Source: Bacteroidales bacterium UBA1725 (GTDB lineage Bacteria; Bacteroidota; Bacteroidia; Bacteroidales; UBA932). Taken from it: a stretch of DNA of 26,385 nucleotides. Of this stretch, positions 16,465-24,402 are shown piece by piece. Location of the stretch: the NCBI GenBank assembly GCA_002315815.1, contig DCIN01000041.1, positions 1-26,385 on the forward strand. The letters run 5' to 3'. Below the pieces are notes generated by a model. That model saw only the letters and a program-made list of their open reading frames with translations, was not told where the DNA came from and ran no database searches. The stretch's first letter is position 1. Every line of letters starts with the position of its first letter. Made by a program: the position numbers and the translations under genes.

Positions 16465-17119
16465 GGTTGTCGCCTGGTTCCGCGACAATATGCCTGCTGC
16501 GGAGTCCGAACTCCATTTCCGTTCAGCCTACGAGCTCATCACCGCGGTGATTCTGTCCGCGCAATGCACTGACAAGAGGGTCAATATGGTCACCCCTGCC
16601 CTGTTCAGCAAATATCCGGACATCCACAATCTGGCTCTTGCAGAAGCTGAAGAAGTGCTGCCCATCATCAAATCGGTGTCCTACCCCAACAGCAAGGCAG
16701 TTCATCTGTGCGGAATGGCCAGAAAAGTCGTGTCCGACTTCGGAGGAGAGATTCCCGACTCCATCGACAGTCTGATGACACTGCCCGGAGTCGGTCGCAA
16801 AACGGCCAACGTTGTGGCCTCCATCATCTACAACAAACCGGTGATAGCCGTTGACACTCACGTTTTCAGAGTCTCTCACAGGATTGGACTCTCGAAGGGC
16901 AGAACACCCCAAGCCGTGGAACTTGATTTGGAAAAACATATTCCGGTAGAACTCAGGGCTGTAGCCCACCATTGGCTCATCCTGCACGGAAGATATGTAT
17001 GCAAGTCTCAAAAGCCGCAGTGCAAGGACTGCGGCCTCAGGAATTGCTGTCTGTATTTCAGTAAAAACAGTTCCCCCGACAGGGAAAGCATAATTGTCAG
17101 CGGCAGAACTGAGCCTTGA
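16439..17119 (+). CDS. nth: Endonuclease III (DNA glycosylase/AP lyase)
   Basis: The 226-residue product is a base-excision repair glycosylase that removes oxidised pyrimidines. It has the helix-hairpin-helix LPGVGRKTANVV at 115-126 with the catalytic lysine K121, and the catalytic aspartate D139 in AVDTHVFRV. The 4Fe-4S cluster cysteines are C188, C195, C198 and C204, with the standard spacing C-X6-C-X2-C-X5-C. The start at 16439 gives the usual N-terminus (MRLAQRYSEVVAWF); an in-frame ATG at 16403 would extend it further into ftsE and is less likely. It overlaps ftsE by 26 bases at its start, and its 3' end overlaps the convergent phosphohexomutase gene by 23 bases. Confidence 0.95.
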   Translation: MRLAQRYSEVVAWFRDNMPAAESELHFRSAYELITAVILSAQCTDKRVNMVTPALFSKYPDIHNLALAEAEEVLPIIKSVSYPNSKAVHLCGMARKVVSDFGGEIPDSIDSLMTLPGVGRKTANVVASIIYNKPVIAVDTHVFRVSHRIGLSKGRTPQAVELDLEKHIPVELRAVAHHWLILHGRYVCKSQKPQCKDCGLRNCCLYFSKNSSPDRESIIVSGRTEP

Positions 17120-18755
17120 GTGACTCAATCCTTGCATCGGCATCCTCTCCCTTTGCTCCGAAATAGAACTTGATCTTGGGTTCCGTACCTGAAGGGCGCA
17201 CAGACACGACGTCTCCGTCCGCATCGAAGAACTGCAGCACGTTGGATGAGGGCTGGCCCGTCTTCTCCGGTTCAAGATAATCGACCACCTTCACCACAGG
17301 GCTTCCGCACATCTCTACAGGCGGATTGCAGCGCAGTGCATCCATCATCTCCCGTATCTCACGCACACCGCTGACACCGCGGCGCACCACGCTCACGAGA
17401 GCCTCCTTGCGGAATCCGAACTCCGCATAGATTTTCTGCATCAACTGATAGAGGGTAAGACCCTGTTCAGCCGCCCAAGCCGCACACTCAGCGACCATCA
17501 TCACGGAAACCTGGGCATCCTTGTCACGGACAAACTGACCGACATTGAAGCCGTAGCTCTCCTCTCCGCCGCAGATGAACTCTCCGTCACCCTCGTGTTT
17601 CTTGACAACTTCGGCAATATACTTGAAGCCGGTCAGCACGTTGTACACGGGCACTCCGAAACTGCGACAGATGTCACTGACAAGCTCCGTAGTGACAATA
17701 GTCTTGACAACGTACTTGCCCGGAACCAGTCTGCCCAGTTCCTTCCATCTGGTCAGAATATAGTATGTGAGCATCGAGGCGGTCTGATTGCCGTTGAAGA
17801 GCACCATTGAGCCGTCGTCGGCGCGCACTGCAATCCCCATCCTGTCGGCATCGGGGTCCGTACCGATCACGATATCGGCTCCGGTGGCCTCAGCTTTCTC
17901 CAAAGCCATTCCGAGAGCGGCGGGTTCCTCAGGATTCGGAGAAATCACAGTGGGGAAATCCCCGTCCGACACATCCTGTTCAGGCACGTGAATCACATTT
18001 CGGAAGCCCTTGCGGGCAAGAATCTCAGGTACAAGACGTACGCCGCAACCGTGAAGTGGAGTATAGACGAACTTGATGTCCGGATGAGCGGCACAGGCTT
18101 CGGGGCTGAGCGACAGGCTCAAAAGGTCGGAGAGATAGCTCTCGTCCACATCGGAACCCAACGGAACTGTCCTGGCAGGGCAATCGGACGTGAACCTGAC
18201 TTTGGACGGATGGTCAATCTTCGCCACTTCGGCGACTATTTCAGCATCCACAGGGGCAGTGACCTGGCCCCCGTCCGACCAGGAGACCTTGTACCCGTTA
18301 TAATCCTTGGGATTATGGGAAGCCGTAATCATCACACCGGCCACTGCAGCTTTATGCCTGACGGCATAACTCATCTCGGGAGTCGGCCTGATATTGTCGA
18401 ACAGATAGACGACGATTCCGTTGGCTGTGAGGACTTCCGCCGTTATCTTCGCAAACTCACGGCTGTGGTTGCGGGAGTCAAAGGACACGACTACGGACGG
18501 TTCCTGAACGGAACAATGAGTGAGGATGTAATTGGCAAGTCCCTGTGTGGCCATTCCAACAGTGTATCTGTTCATCCTGTTGGTACCCACGCCCATTATT
18601 CCACGCAGTCCTCCGGTGCCGAACTCCAGATTCCTGTAAAATGCATCTTCAAGGGTGGCGGGGTCTTCCCGTATCATTCTTCTCACCTCCGTCACCGTTT
18701 CATCGTCAAAACCTGGTTCAAGCCAGGATTTGGCTCTTTCTTCATATTCTTTCAT
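17097..18755 (-). CDS. Alpha-D-phosphohexomutase (phosphoglucomutase/phosphomannomutase)
   Basis: The enzyme interconverts hexose 1- and 6-phosphates, feeding glycogen, cell-wall and nucleotide-sugar synthesis. The 552 residues carry all four active-site loops: phosphoserine loop TASHNP with S146, metal loop DPDADR with D300, D302 and D304, sugar-specificity loop GEES at 397-400, and phosphate loop RPSGTEPKIKFY at 520-531. Length and the early LEFGTGGLRG match the PgcA-like phosphoglucomutase group common in Bacteroidota. Glucose versus mannose preference cannot be decided by eye. It is the last gene of the minus-strand series and is separated from the DPP IV-like gene by 79 bases, most of which are occupied by tandem dyad repeats. 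No convincing TAnnTTTG box is seen directly upstream. Confidence 0.92.
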   Translation of the reverse strand: MKEYEERAKSWLEPGFDDETVTEVRRMIREDPATLEDAFYRNLEFGTGGLRGIMGVGTNRMNRYTVGMATQGLANYILTHCSVQEPSVVVSFDSRNHSREFAKITAEVLTANGIVVYLFDNIRPTPEMSYAVRHKAAVAGVMITASHNPKDYNGYKVSWSDGGQVTAPVDAEIVAEVAKIDHPSKVRFTSDCPARTVPLGSDVDESYLSDLLSLSLSPEACAAHPDIKFVYTPLHGCGVRLVPEILARKGFRNVIHVPEQDVSDGDFPTVISPNPEEPAALGMALEKAEATGADIVIGTDPDADRMGIAVRADDGSMVLFNGNQTASMLTYYILTRWKELGRLVPGKYVVKTIVTTELVSDICRSFGVPVYNVLTGFKYIAEVVKKHEGDGEFICGGEESYGFNVGQFVRDKDAQVSVMMVAECAAWAAEQGLTLYQLMQKIYAEFGFRKEALVSVVRRGVSGVREIREMMDALRCNPPVEMCGSPVVKVVDYLEPEKTGQPSSNVLQFFDADGDVVSVRPSGTEPKIKFYFGAKGEDADARIESLKAQFCR

Positions 18756-18784
18756 TGTCCATCTATTAGTTTAAACAACTTTGG

Positions 18785-18863
18785 ATTCTGTCCGGAAACA
18801 TTCCAGTCCCGAAACAATCCAGTCCGGAAATATTCTAATTCAGAAGCATTCTGGTCCAGAAAT
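18785..18863. repeat. Five tandem 16-bp units with TTC-N7-GAA dyads
   Basis: Units lie at 18785-18799 (15 bp), 18800-18815, 18816-18831, 18832-18847 and 18848-18863. Consensus is ATTCYNGTCCNGAAAY. Each has TTC-N7-GAA symmetry (N6 in the first unit, ATC for TTC in the third), and the fifth contains the perfect palindrome TTCTGGTCCAGAA. The array fills much of the gap before the phosphohexomutase gene and runs into the stop codon region of the DPP IV-like gene. On the minus strand, CTGGAATGTTTCCGG can form a 6-bp hairpin with one G-T pair. Confidence 0.75.
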
Positions 18864-20667
18864 CGGCCGCAGCGGCGGCATCGTGCAGGTGCTGGTCACC
18901 CCTGTAGCCGTGCATACCGTCAGGATAGAGCATCAGTTCGAACTGCACTCCGGCCTTCTGAAGAGCATCGACCAGTTGAAGAGTGTTCTGACAATGCACG
19001 TTGTCATCTCCTGTCCCGTGAGTGAGTCTGAGCCGGGACGGTGTGGTCCAGGTCGGTTTCTGTGAATCTATATAGCTGAGCACACTCGCTGTTCTGTAGC
19101 CTTCCTCATTGTCGGACGGTATGTCCATAAAGCGTTCCGTGTAGATTGAATCGTACAGATACCAGCTATACACTCCCCCTCCGGCAATTCCGCAGTGGAA
19201 ATATTGCGGATACCTGAGCACCAACATAGCCGTTGTTGTGCCACCGAAAGAGAAACCGTCCACGCCTATCCTGTCGGCGCGAACATAGGGCAATGACTGC
19301 ATATATCTGGCCCACGCAATATAGTCCTCCAGTTCTATCACAGTCATCCTGCGGTAAGCCTGATCCATACCCCGCCTCCCGTTTTCACCCGAAGAACGAG
19401 GATCCACGACCATATAAATCACTCCGTTGTCATAACACCACTTGCTCGAAGCGTCACGATCACCCCATCTGTCACGCACATAGGCAGTTCCGGGACCTCC
19501 GTACACTTCCATCAATACGGGATATTTCCTGAGGGAATCGAAGCCGGCAGGAAGACTCACCAGACCGTACAGGTCGAAACCGTCATTGCTGATTTTCACA
19601 AGTTCAGGTTTCGGAGTAGTGCTCAGATCCTTGCCGAAGGAGTCGTCCAGTTCCAGAGCCTCGTATTCCCGCCAGCCCTTGTAAACGTCGCTTCGCACCA
19701 GCTTGGGAGGGCGTGCGGCAGTGGACAGCTTGGCTGTGAATTCTTTACCTGAATCAAGGAAACGAATCTCAGTTGCACTGAAGGCTGGATCGGTAAGAGT
19801 TGTCACGACACCACGTCTATCCACACGGTACAGACTGGGATGGACAGGCGAATCCCGCTTGGCCAGAAACCAGATGTCACCCTTCCTCTCATCAACCTTG
19901 AGGATTCGAATTCCCCAGTTCTCTCCGGATGTAATACGCTTGAGCGTGCTGCCGTCATAGGAAAGGAAATAGATCTGCTGCCAGCCTGTCTCGAAGTCAC
20001 GTACCATATAGAGTCCCTTGTCAGTGAATTCCACCTCGTCGAGAAACTCGACCCAAGTCTCCGACTTTTCTGTGTAGATAAGTTGGGAACGGCCATTGGA
20101 AACATCCACGCTGTATATTCCGAGGCTGTTCTGTCTGCGGGGTTCCCTCTGTACAAAGAAACTGTTTCCGTCCGGACTCCAGAAAGGGGTGCCGAAATAT
20201 TGCTCGCCCTGTTCAAAATCGGCCCATACTGTGGTGCCGGACTCAAGGTCTATCACAGCAACCTTCACCTCCGGGTTCTTCTCCCCCGCCTTGGGATAGC
20301 GGGTCAGCTTGAGGCTTCCGTCTTGACCGGCAGGAGAATAGATTGGAAACACAGGTACTTCGGAATTATCGAAGCGGTAGAAGGCTATTCGGCGTGAATC
20401 AGGACTCCACCAGAAAGCCTTGTATGCTGAGGCACGTCCGAAAATCTCTTCATAGTACACCCAGGAAGCGTATCCATTCAATATGACATCACTGCCGTCA
20501 TCGGTGAGCCGCTTTTCCGCACCGGTGGACAAATATCTTACCCACAGGTCATTGTCTCTTGTAAAAGCTTCATAGCTGCCATCGGGTGATTTTGTGACAT
20601 TCATATCACCCGCACGGCACAGCACGCAGGCGAGAACAAGGAGAAATGTAGCTGTTATCTTTCGCAT
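18835..20667 (-). CDS. S9 family serine peptidase, DPP IV-like
   Basis: This exported peptidase has 610 residues from the ATG at 20667. A signal peptide (MRKITATFLLVLACVLCRAG) leads into a beta-propeller, which contains WVYYEEIFGR, equivalent to the substrate-N-terminus-binding double glutamate of DPP IV. The C-terminal alpha/beta-hydrolase has the nucleophile S473 in GFSFGG, the aspartate D554 in GTGDDNVH and the histidine H586 in PDGMHGY. DPP IV releases Xaa-Pro dipeptides from peptides in the periplasm. Typical Bacteroidota DPP IV has about 720 residues; here the propeller is about 100 residues shorter at the N-terminus, and the nucleophile elbow is GFSFGG rather than GWSYGG. The start at 20667 leaves 16 bases after the helicase stop; in-frame ATGs at 20706 and 20691 precede the signal peptide awkwardly. 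The last codons lie within a tandem repeat. Confidence 0.88.
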   Translation of the reverse strand: MRKITATFLLVLACVLCRAGDMNVTKSPDGSYEAFTRDNDLWVRYLSTGAEKRLTDDGSDVILNGYASWVYYEEIFGRASAYKAFWWSPDSRRIAFYRFDNSEVPVFPIYSPAGQDGSLKLTRYPKAGEKNPEVKVAVIDLESGTTVWADFEQGEQYFGTPFWSPDGNSFFVQREPRRQNSLGIYSVDVSNGRSQLIYTEKSETWVEFLDEVEFTDKGLYMVRDFETGWQQIYFLSYDGSTLKRITSGENWGIRILKVDERKGDIWFLAKRDSPVHPSLYRVDRRGVVTTLTDPAFSATEIRFLDSGKEFTAKLSTAARPPKLVRSDVYKGWREYEALELDDSFGKDLSTTPKPELVKISNDGFDLYGLVSLPAGFDSLRKYPVLMEVYGGPGTAYVRDRWGDRDASSKWCYDNGVIYMVVDPRSSGENGRRGMDQAYRRMTVIELEDYIAWARYMQSLPYVRADRIGVDGFSFGGTTTAMLVLRYPQYFHCGIAGGGVYSWYLYDSIYTERFMDIPSDNEEGYRTASVLSYIDSQKPTWTTPSRLRLTHGTGDDNVHCQNTLQLVDALQKAGVQFELMLYPDGMHGYRGDQHLHDAAAAADFWTRMLLN

Positions 20668-20683
20668 AAGAGTTGTTGAAATA

Positions 20684-22117
20684 TCAGTCATTGAAAAATC
20701 TGTCATTGAAATTCACGAAATACACTTTTTCCACCGCTCTCGTAATGGCGGTATAGAGCCATTTCAGGTCATCCACGCTCTGCTCCTCCATCCAGAAAGG
20801 GCAGTCTATGAAAACACATTTCCATTGTCCGCCCTGAGACTTGTGGCAGGTGATGGCCTCGGCGTATTTGAGTTGGAGGGCATTGTAATACTTGTCCTCA
20901 CGGACCGCCCCCCAGACTTTTCTCTTGCTCCCAAGATGGGCGTAGTCGGCCGAAACTCCGGCATACAGAGCGTTCTGCTGATCGAAGGTCAGGGATGCTG
21001 ACTCGGATTCCAAAGTATCAAGGCACACCTTGGCCTTTATCTCCACGTCATCATAATCCGGGAAACGCAGCACGGCATCCGCGAAATGCAAGCCGTAGCG
21101 CTCTTCCCAACCGCTGATTCTCACCAGATAAGCAATATCGCCGTTGGCAATGTAGTCAATCTGCGGAACGTCATCGACAAACTGGTAGCAATTCTTCACT
21201 ATCATCAGCTTGTCATCGCGCACCAGTTTCTCCTCTTTGAACTGAACTGTTGAACGTATCCCCGCATTGTAACGTATGGCCCTCTTGTTGGACCGGCACA
21301 GAACTATGGTCTCGTCTTCTCCGTATATGGAATATGCTCCGGACAGGGTTTCAATAAGTTCCGAGCCGGCAATCCGCTCCACATCCCTGAAACCCCCGGT
21401 CCTCAGCTTAAGTTCGGTCGGGCCGTTCAGCTGAGAACAGATACTCTCCCTGAGCGAAGTCGCATTTGCAAGAATCCCTGATTCTGAAGCCTGCCTCACC
21501 ACAGTGGTGAGGGTTGAATGGCGCACACCACCGAAACAGTCGATGAATTCGGGTGCAAGTGCAGGAGATTCATCCAAGCCAACAGGTGGTAGCTGAGCCG
21601 AATCACCTGAAAGAATCAGACGACAGTCATCTCCGGAGCGTACGAATTCTATCAGGTCTTCCAGCAGGTTGCCGGATCCGAATTCGGCGCTGCCCTCGCG
21701 GTTCATACTGTCTGTACCGATGAGAGAAACCTCGTCAACGACAAACAGTGTCGATTTGGACTTGTTGGGTGAGAGTGAGAATTTGCCGAAACCGTCTGAA
21801 CCAACAGATTTCTGCCGGTATATGTGCTTGTGTATGGTGAAAGCAGGCCTTCCGGAGACTGCGGCCAAGACCTTGGCGGAACGGCCGGTAGGAGCAAGCA
21901 GCACGGATTTGACCCCTGAAAGGCGCAAGGCGGAGATAACGGCCGCAAGAGCGGTGGTCTTGCCCGTACCGGCATATCCGTTCACCACAAGGATATCAGC
22001 ATCGCCACAGGTAACGAAATCGGCCACGTCACGGAAAAGTGATTTCTGACAAGCCGTCGGCTCCTTTCCAAATGCTTTGAGAAAACGTCCCTCGAGTATT
22101 TCCGCCCTGTCGTTCAT
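20684..22117 (-). CDS. SF1B DNA helicase, RecD/Dda-like
   Basis: This 477-residue ATP-dependent helicase has Walker A GYAGTGKTT at 47-55, motif Ia-like LLAPTGRSAK, Walker B VVDEVSLI at 127-134, motif III LSGDSAQLPPVG at 170-181, and C-terminal motifs AITCHKSQGGQW (421-432) and YTAITRA (455-461), as in UvrD_C_2 domains. This arrangement matches compact 5'-to-3' SF1B helicases such as Dda and RecD2, without the extra N-terminal domains of RecD2 and without RecB/RecC partners nearby. It probably acts in replication-fork or repair processes. Its start overlaps the trkH stop (ATGA), so it is translationally coupled to a potassium transporter gene, an association with no evident functional reason. 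Confidence 0.9.
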   Translation of the reverse strand: MNDRAEILEGRFLKAFGKEPTACQKSLFRDVADFVTCGDADILVVNGYAGTGKTTALAAVISALRLSGVKSVLLAPTGRSAKVLAAVSGRPAFTIHKHIYRQKSVGSDGFGKFSLSPNKSKSTLFVVDEVSLIGTDSMNREGSAEFGSGNLLEDLIEFVRSGDDCRLILSGDSAQLPPVGLDESPALAPEFIDCFGGVRHSTLTTVVRQASESGILANATSLRESICSQLNGPTELKLRTGGFRDVERIAGSELIETLSGAYSIYGEDETIVLCRSNKRAIRYNAGIRSTVQFKEEKLVRDDKLMIVKNCYQFVDDVPQIDYIANGDIAYLVRISGWEERYGLHFADAVLRFPDYDDVEIKAKVCLDTLESESASLTFDQQNALYAGVSADYAHLGSKRKVWGAVREDKYYNALQLKYAEAITCHKSQGGQWKCVFIDCPFWMEEQSVDDLKWLYTAITRAVEKVYFVNFNDRFFND

Positions 22118-23568
22118 TGCCTTCTTCGGTCGAATAACATTACTATGAAGGCAAGTACAGGGTAAATTTCCACACGTCCGAGAAACATATCGAAGGTGTA
22201 AAGATACTTGACAGCACCAGGTATGCCGGAAAAATTGCCCATAGTGCCCATATCACCAATTGCAGGACCCACATTGCTGAGGGAGGAAATTGATGATGCC
22301 AATGAATCGCTGCCGCTGACGCCGAGGCAGATGCTGACAAACACTGAAAGGCCCAGTAGAAAGAAGAACAGAAGAAGGTACAGAAGCTGGGGATATACGT
22401 CAGAGTGCCTGAGCACACGCTTCCCCAGTCTGACTTCGCTCACGGAAGAAGGGTGAAGATGTCTGTTGACCTGCACGGAGGCTGACCTGAGGAAAACCAG
22501 GACTCTGTCCGCCTTGACACCTCCGCTGGTGGACCCTGCACAGCCGCACATCACAGCCATCATCACAAGCAGGGCATTGGACGAGTATGGCCACAGAGCG
22601 TTGTCGGAGATGGCGAAACCGGTTGTGGAACTGATGCTTATGGTCTGGAAACAAGAGGTCCAAAGAGATTTTCCCATACTGTCCTCAACTCCCGATGTTC
22701 TCAGCATAACGGCATTGAGTATCGTGACAATCAGAATGCACGAGAGGTAGAATATAACCACAGGATTGCGGAGAGGCTTGATGGAGCGGTGGATGACCGA
22801 CAGAAAAATCAAACCGAAGTGCAGTGACGAAAGGAGCATAAACACCATAGTGACGAACTCCACTGCACGTGAGTCGAAAGCCGCAATTGAAAGGTTTCTG
22901 GTGCTGAATCCGCCGGTGGAGCTTACGCTCATCGCGTGGCATATGGCATCGAAAGGCGACATTCCGGCCAACAGATAGGACAAGAACGAGAGGATAAGCA
23001 GGGCCAGATATACATAAGCAAAGATGTACACGGTACGATTGGCCCGGGAGGAGTATCCGCCCCTGGATAGGGATGATAGTTCCATATTGGTGAGTCTCAG
23101 CCTCATAGGACTGGAAGTGGGAATTATGAGCAGCAGAAACACCACTACTCCCAAACCTCCGATGAAGTGGGTTGAACTGCGCCAGAAGAGAAGACTGTCA
23201 GGCAGGGCCTCCACATCGGCCAATATTGTGGCCCCGGTGGTGGTAAAGCCTGATACACTTTCAAACCAGGCATTCTGTATTGTGAAAGGGCCTCCCCACA
23301 GAGCGTATGGAAGCATTCCGAACAGAAAAGACAAGAGCCAGGACAGAGTGATTATGACATAACCCTCCTTGAGACTGATCTCTGAAGTACGGTGGACGAA
23401 AATAAAGGGAAAGGCACCGACAATGAATGTGATGACAAAACTGATTATGAGGGATGCCAGAGCACTGTCATTACCATTCAGCACCGATACGACAATGGAC
23501 AGAAACATAAACAGCGAGCTCACAAGCAAGGCTGCTCCAGTATTTCTGCTGATGGTCTTCCAGTTCAT
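22114..23568 (-). CDS. trkH: TrkH-family potassium uptake protein
   Basis: This 484-residue inner-membrane K+ channel-like transporter shows all four pore loops: SGFTTTGAT at 106-114, STGGF at 217-221, STTGF at 314-318 and SNVGP at 431-435. It also has the gating-loop region GCAGSTSGGVKADR (341-354). The start at 23568 (MNWKTISRN) lies 4 bases after the stop of the HAMP-protein gene; an in-frame ATG at 23637 would lie inside that gene. TrkH normally works with the cytoplasmic NAD/ATP- and c-di-AMP-responsive subunit TrkA, which is not encoded in the window. The neighbour upstream is instead a HAMP-domain sensor. The end overlaps the helicase start by 4 bases. Confidence 0.94.
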   Translation of the reverse strand: MNWKTISRNTGAALLVSSLFMFLSIVVSVLNGNDSALASLIISFVITFIVGAFPFIFVHRTSEISLKEGYVIITLSWLLSFLFGMLPYALWGGPFTIQNAWFESVSGFTTTGATILADVEALPDSLLFWRSSTHFIGGLGVVVFLLLIIPTSSPMRLRLTNMELSSLSRGGYSSRANRTVYIFAYVYLALLILSFLSYLLAGMSPFDAICHAMSVSSTGGFSTRNLSIAAFDSRAVEFVTMVFMLLSSLHFGLIFLSVIHRSIKPLRNPVVIFYLSCILIVTILNAVMLRTSGVEDSMGKSLWTSCFQTISISSTTGFAISDNALWPYSSNALLVMMAVMCGCAGSTSGGVKADRVLVFLRSASVQVNRHLHPSSVSEVRLGKRVLRHSDVYPQLLYLLLFFFLLGLSVFVSICLGVSGSDSLASSISSLSNVGPAIGDMGTMGNFSGIPGAVKYLYTFDMFLGRVEIYPVLAFIVMLFDRRRQ

Positions 23569-23572
23569 AGAC

Positions 23573-24346
23573 TCAGTCTTTGGGGTCCAGTTTTCCGCGC
23601 AGGGAGGCGATACGCCTGCGAAGAAGCTGGTTGTCACTCACGATTTCAGAAATACCGTCGTTGAGTTCACGCAGTTCATCATCCCCCTCGAACTCGAAAT
23701 TGTAGTTCTTGTCCGTCGTCCGGTAAGCCGAGAGAGAGCGCAACATCTTCTCGAGAGGCTCCACATATCCTGAAAGAAGGAAAAAAAGCAGCATCACGCA
23801 AAGAAGGATACCGGCCACGACCGCGACTATGCCCGGTACTATGCTACGGTAAATGCCTCTGTCGAACGATGCGGAATTCTTTCTCAACTCAGCCTGAATG
23901 CCGTCGGTAAGATGTTCGAAATCCGCGTGCAGATGCCCGTATCTGGGCTGGAGACGTTCAAAATACCAAGATCTGGTGTCTATAAAATCGGACTGTAGTA
24001 CATCCTCGAGTTCAAGTGAAGTGAGCATATATGCCGAATATGAGTACAGCAGGGAATCGGCCCCGGGGATGGTTGCACAACGCGCCCGGAAAGTGCTGTC
24101 GTCGAACTCAGGGCGTGACTGAGAAGAAGCGTCGCCAACAACCGAAAGAATCTCCAGATTGTAGTCATTGCACATAGCGGCTAATTTTCCTGCCTCGTTC
24201 ACGCTCTCTATGTCATCGGCGATAAGAGACGACACATAATTGCTCATCCTGTCGTATTCGATAAAGAGGATGATGCAAGAAACGAGCAGGACGGAGGCTA
24301 TAAGAAAAATGCTCAAGCTCAGTTTGGCCCTGATTGTTAATTTCAT
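23573..24346 (-). CDS. Membrane HAMP-domain protein without output domain
   Basis: The 257 residues show a first membrane helix (about 9-29, LSIFLIASVLLVSCIILF), an extracytoplasmic helical region of about 135 residues, and a second membrane helix (about 168-192, VPGIVAVVAGILLCVMLLFF). A HAMP-like segment follows at about 190-245, with YVEPLEKMLRSL as first helix and DDELRELNDGISEIV as second helix. The protein stops soon after, at GKLDPKD. This is the front half of a sensor kinase or chemoreceptor, but no DHp/CA kinase, cyclase or methyl-accepting domain follows and none is encoded in another frame; the next gene, trkH, starts 4 bases on. It may signal directly to TrkH or to a partner protein. 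The alternative is that a kinase was truncated, but the tight junction argues for a settled arrangement. It opens the minus-strand operon, with a -7 box at 24373-24380. Confidence 0.8.
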   Translation of the reverse strand: MKLTIRAKLSLSIFLIASVLLVSCIILFIEYDRMSNYVSSLIADDIESVNEAGKLAAMCNDYNLEILSVVGDASSQSRPEFDDSTFRARCATIPGADSLLYSYSAYMLTSLELEDVLQSDFIDTRSWYFERLQPRYGHLHADFEHLTDGIQAELRKNSASFDRGIYRSIVPGIVAVVAGILLCVMLLFFLLSGYVEPLEKMLRSLSAYRTTDKNYNFEFEGDDELRELNDGISEIVSDNQLLRRRIASLRGKLDPKD

Positions 24347-24372
24347 TATTAAAAAAATTCAAAAACTGATTA

Positions 24373-24380
24373 CAAATATA
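24373..24380 (-). promoter_or_regulatory. -7 box of the HAMP-trkH operon
   Basis: TATATTTG on the minus strand, 26 bases before the ATG at 24346. No convincing -33 TTG is seen at the right distance, as would fit a promoter needing or blocked by a regulator. Confidence 0.55.
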
Positions 24381-24383
24381 GTG

Positions 24384-24398
24384 AAAATAGTCTATTTT
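24384..24398. promoter_or_regulatory. 15-bp perfect palindrome between divergent promoters
   Basis: AAAATAGTCTATTTT has 7-base perfectly complementary arms around one T. It overlaps the -7 box of the ROK gene and lies in the spacer of the opposite promoter. This is the expected place for an operator of the adjacent ROK regulator; binding is inferred from position. Confidence 0.55.
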
Positions 24399-24400
24399 TG
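24393..24400 (+). promoter_or_regulatory. -7 box of the ROK regulator gene
   Basis: TATTTTTG on the plus strand. It ends two bases before the ATG at 24403, so transcription would begin at or just after that codon. This makes the ATG at 24424 a serious alternative start. Confidence 0.5.
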
Positions 24401-24402
24401 TG

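Noticed and set aside
15772..17119. ftsE-nth as part of a DNA repair or defence system
   Set aside because: Both are common housekeeping genes; the overlap alone does not show a joint function.
17097..17119. Bidirectional terminator between nth and the phosphohexomutase gene
   Set aside because: The two coding regions overlap here and no stem-loop with a T run is visible.
18785..18863. CRISPR array
   Set aside because: Units are 16 bp, directly adjacent and without unique spacers; there are no cas genes.
17988..19025. 345-codon plus-strand frame across phosphohexomutase and peptidase genes
   Set aside because: It is antisense to two well-supported genes and the tandem repeat, with no domain signal.
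23569..23637. N-terminal extension of TrkH
   Set aside because: It would lie within the end of the HAMP-protein gene and adds residues without membrane character before the normal TrkH start.
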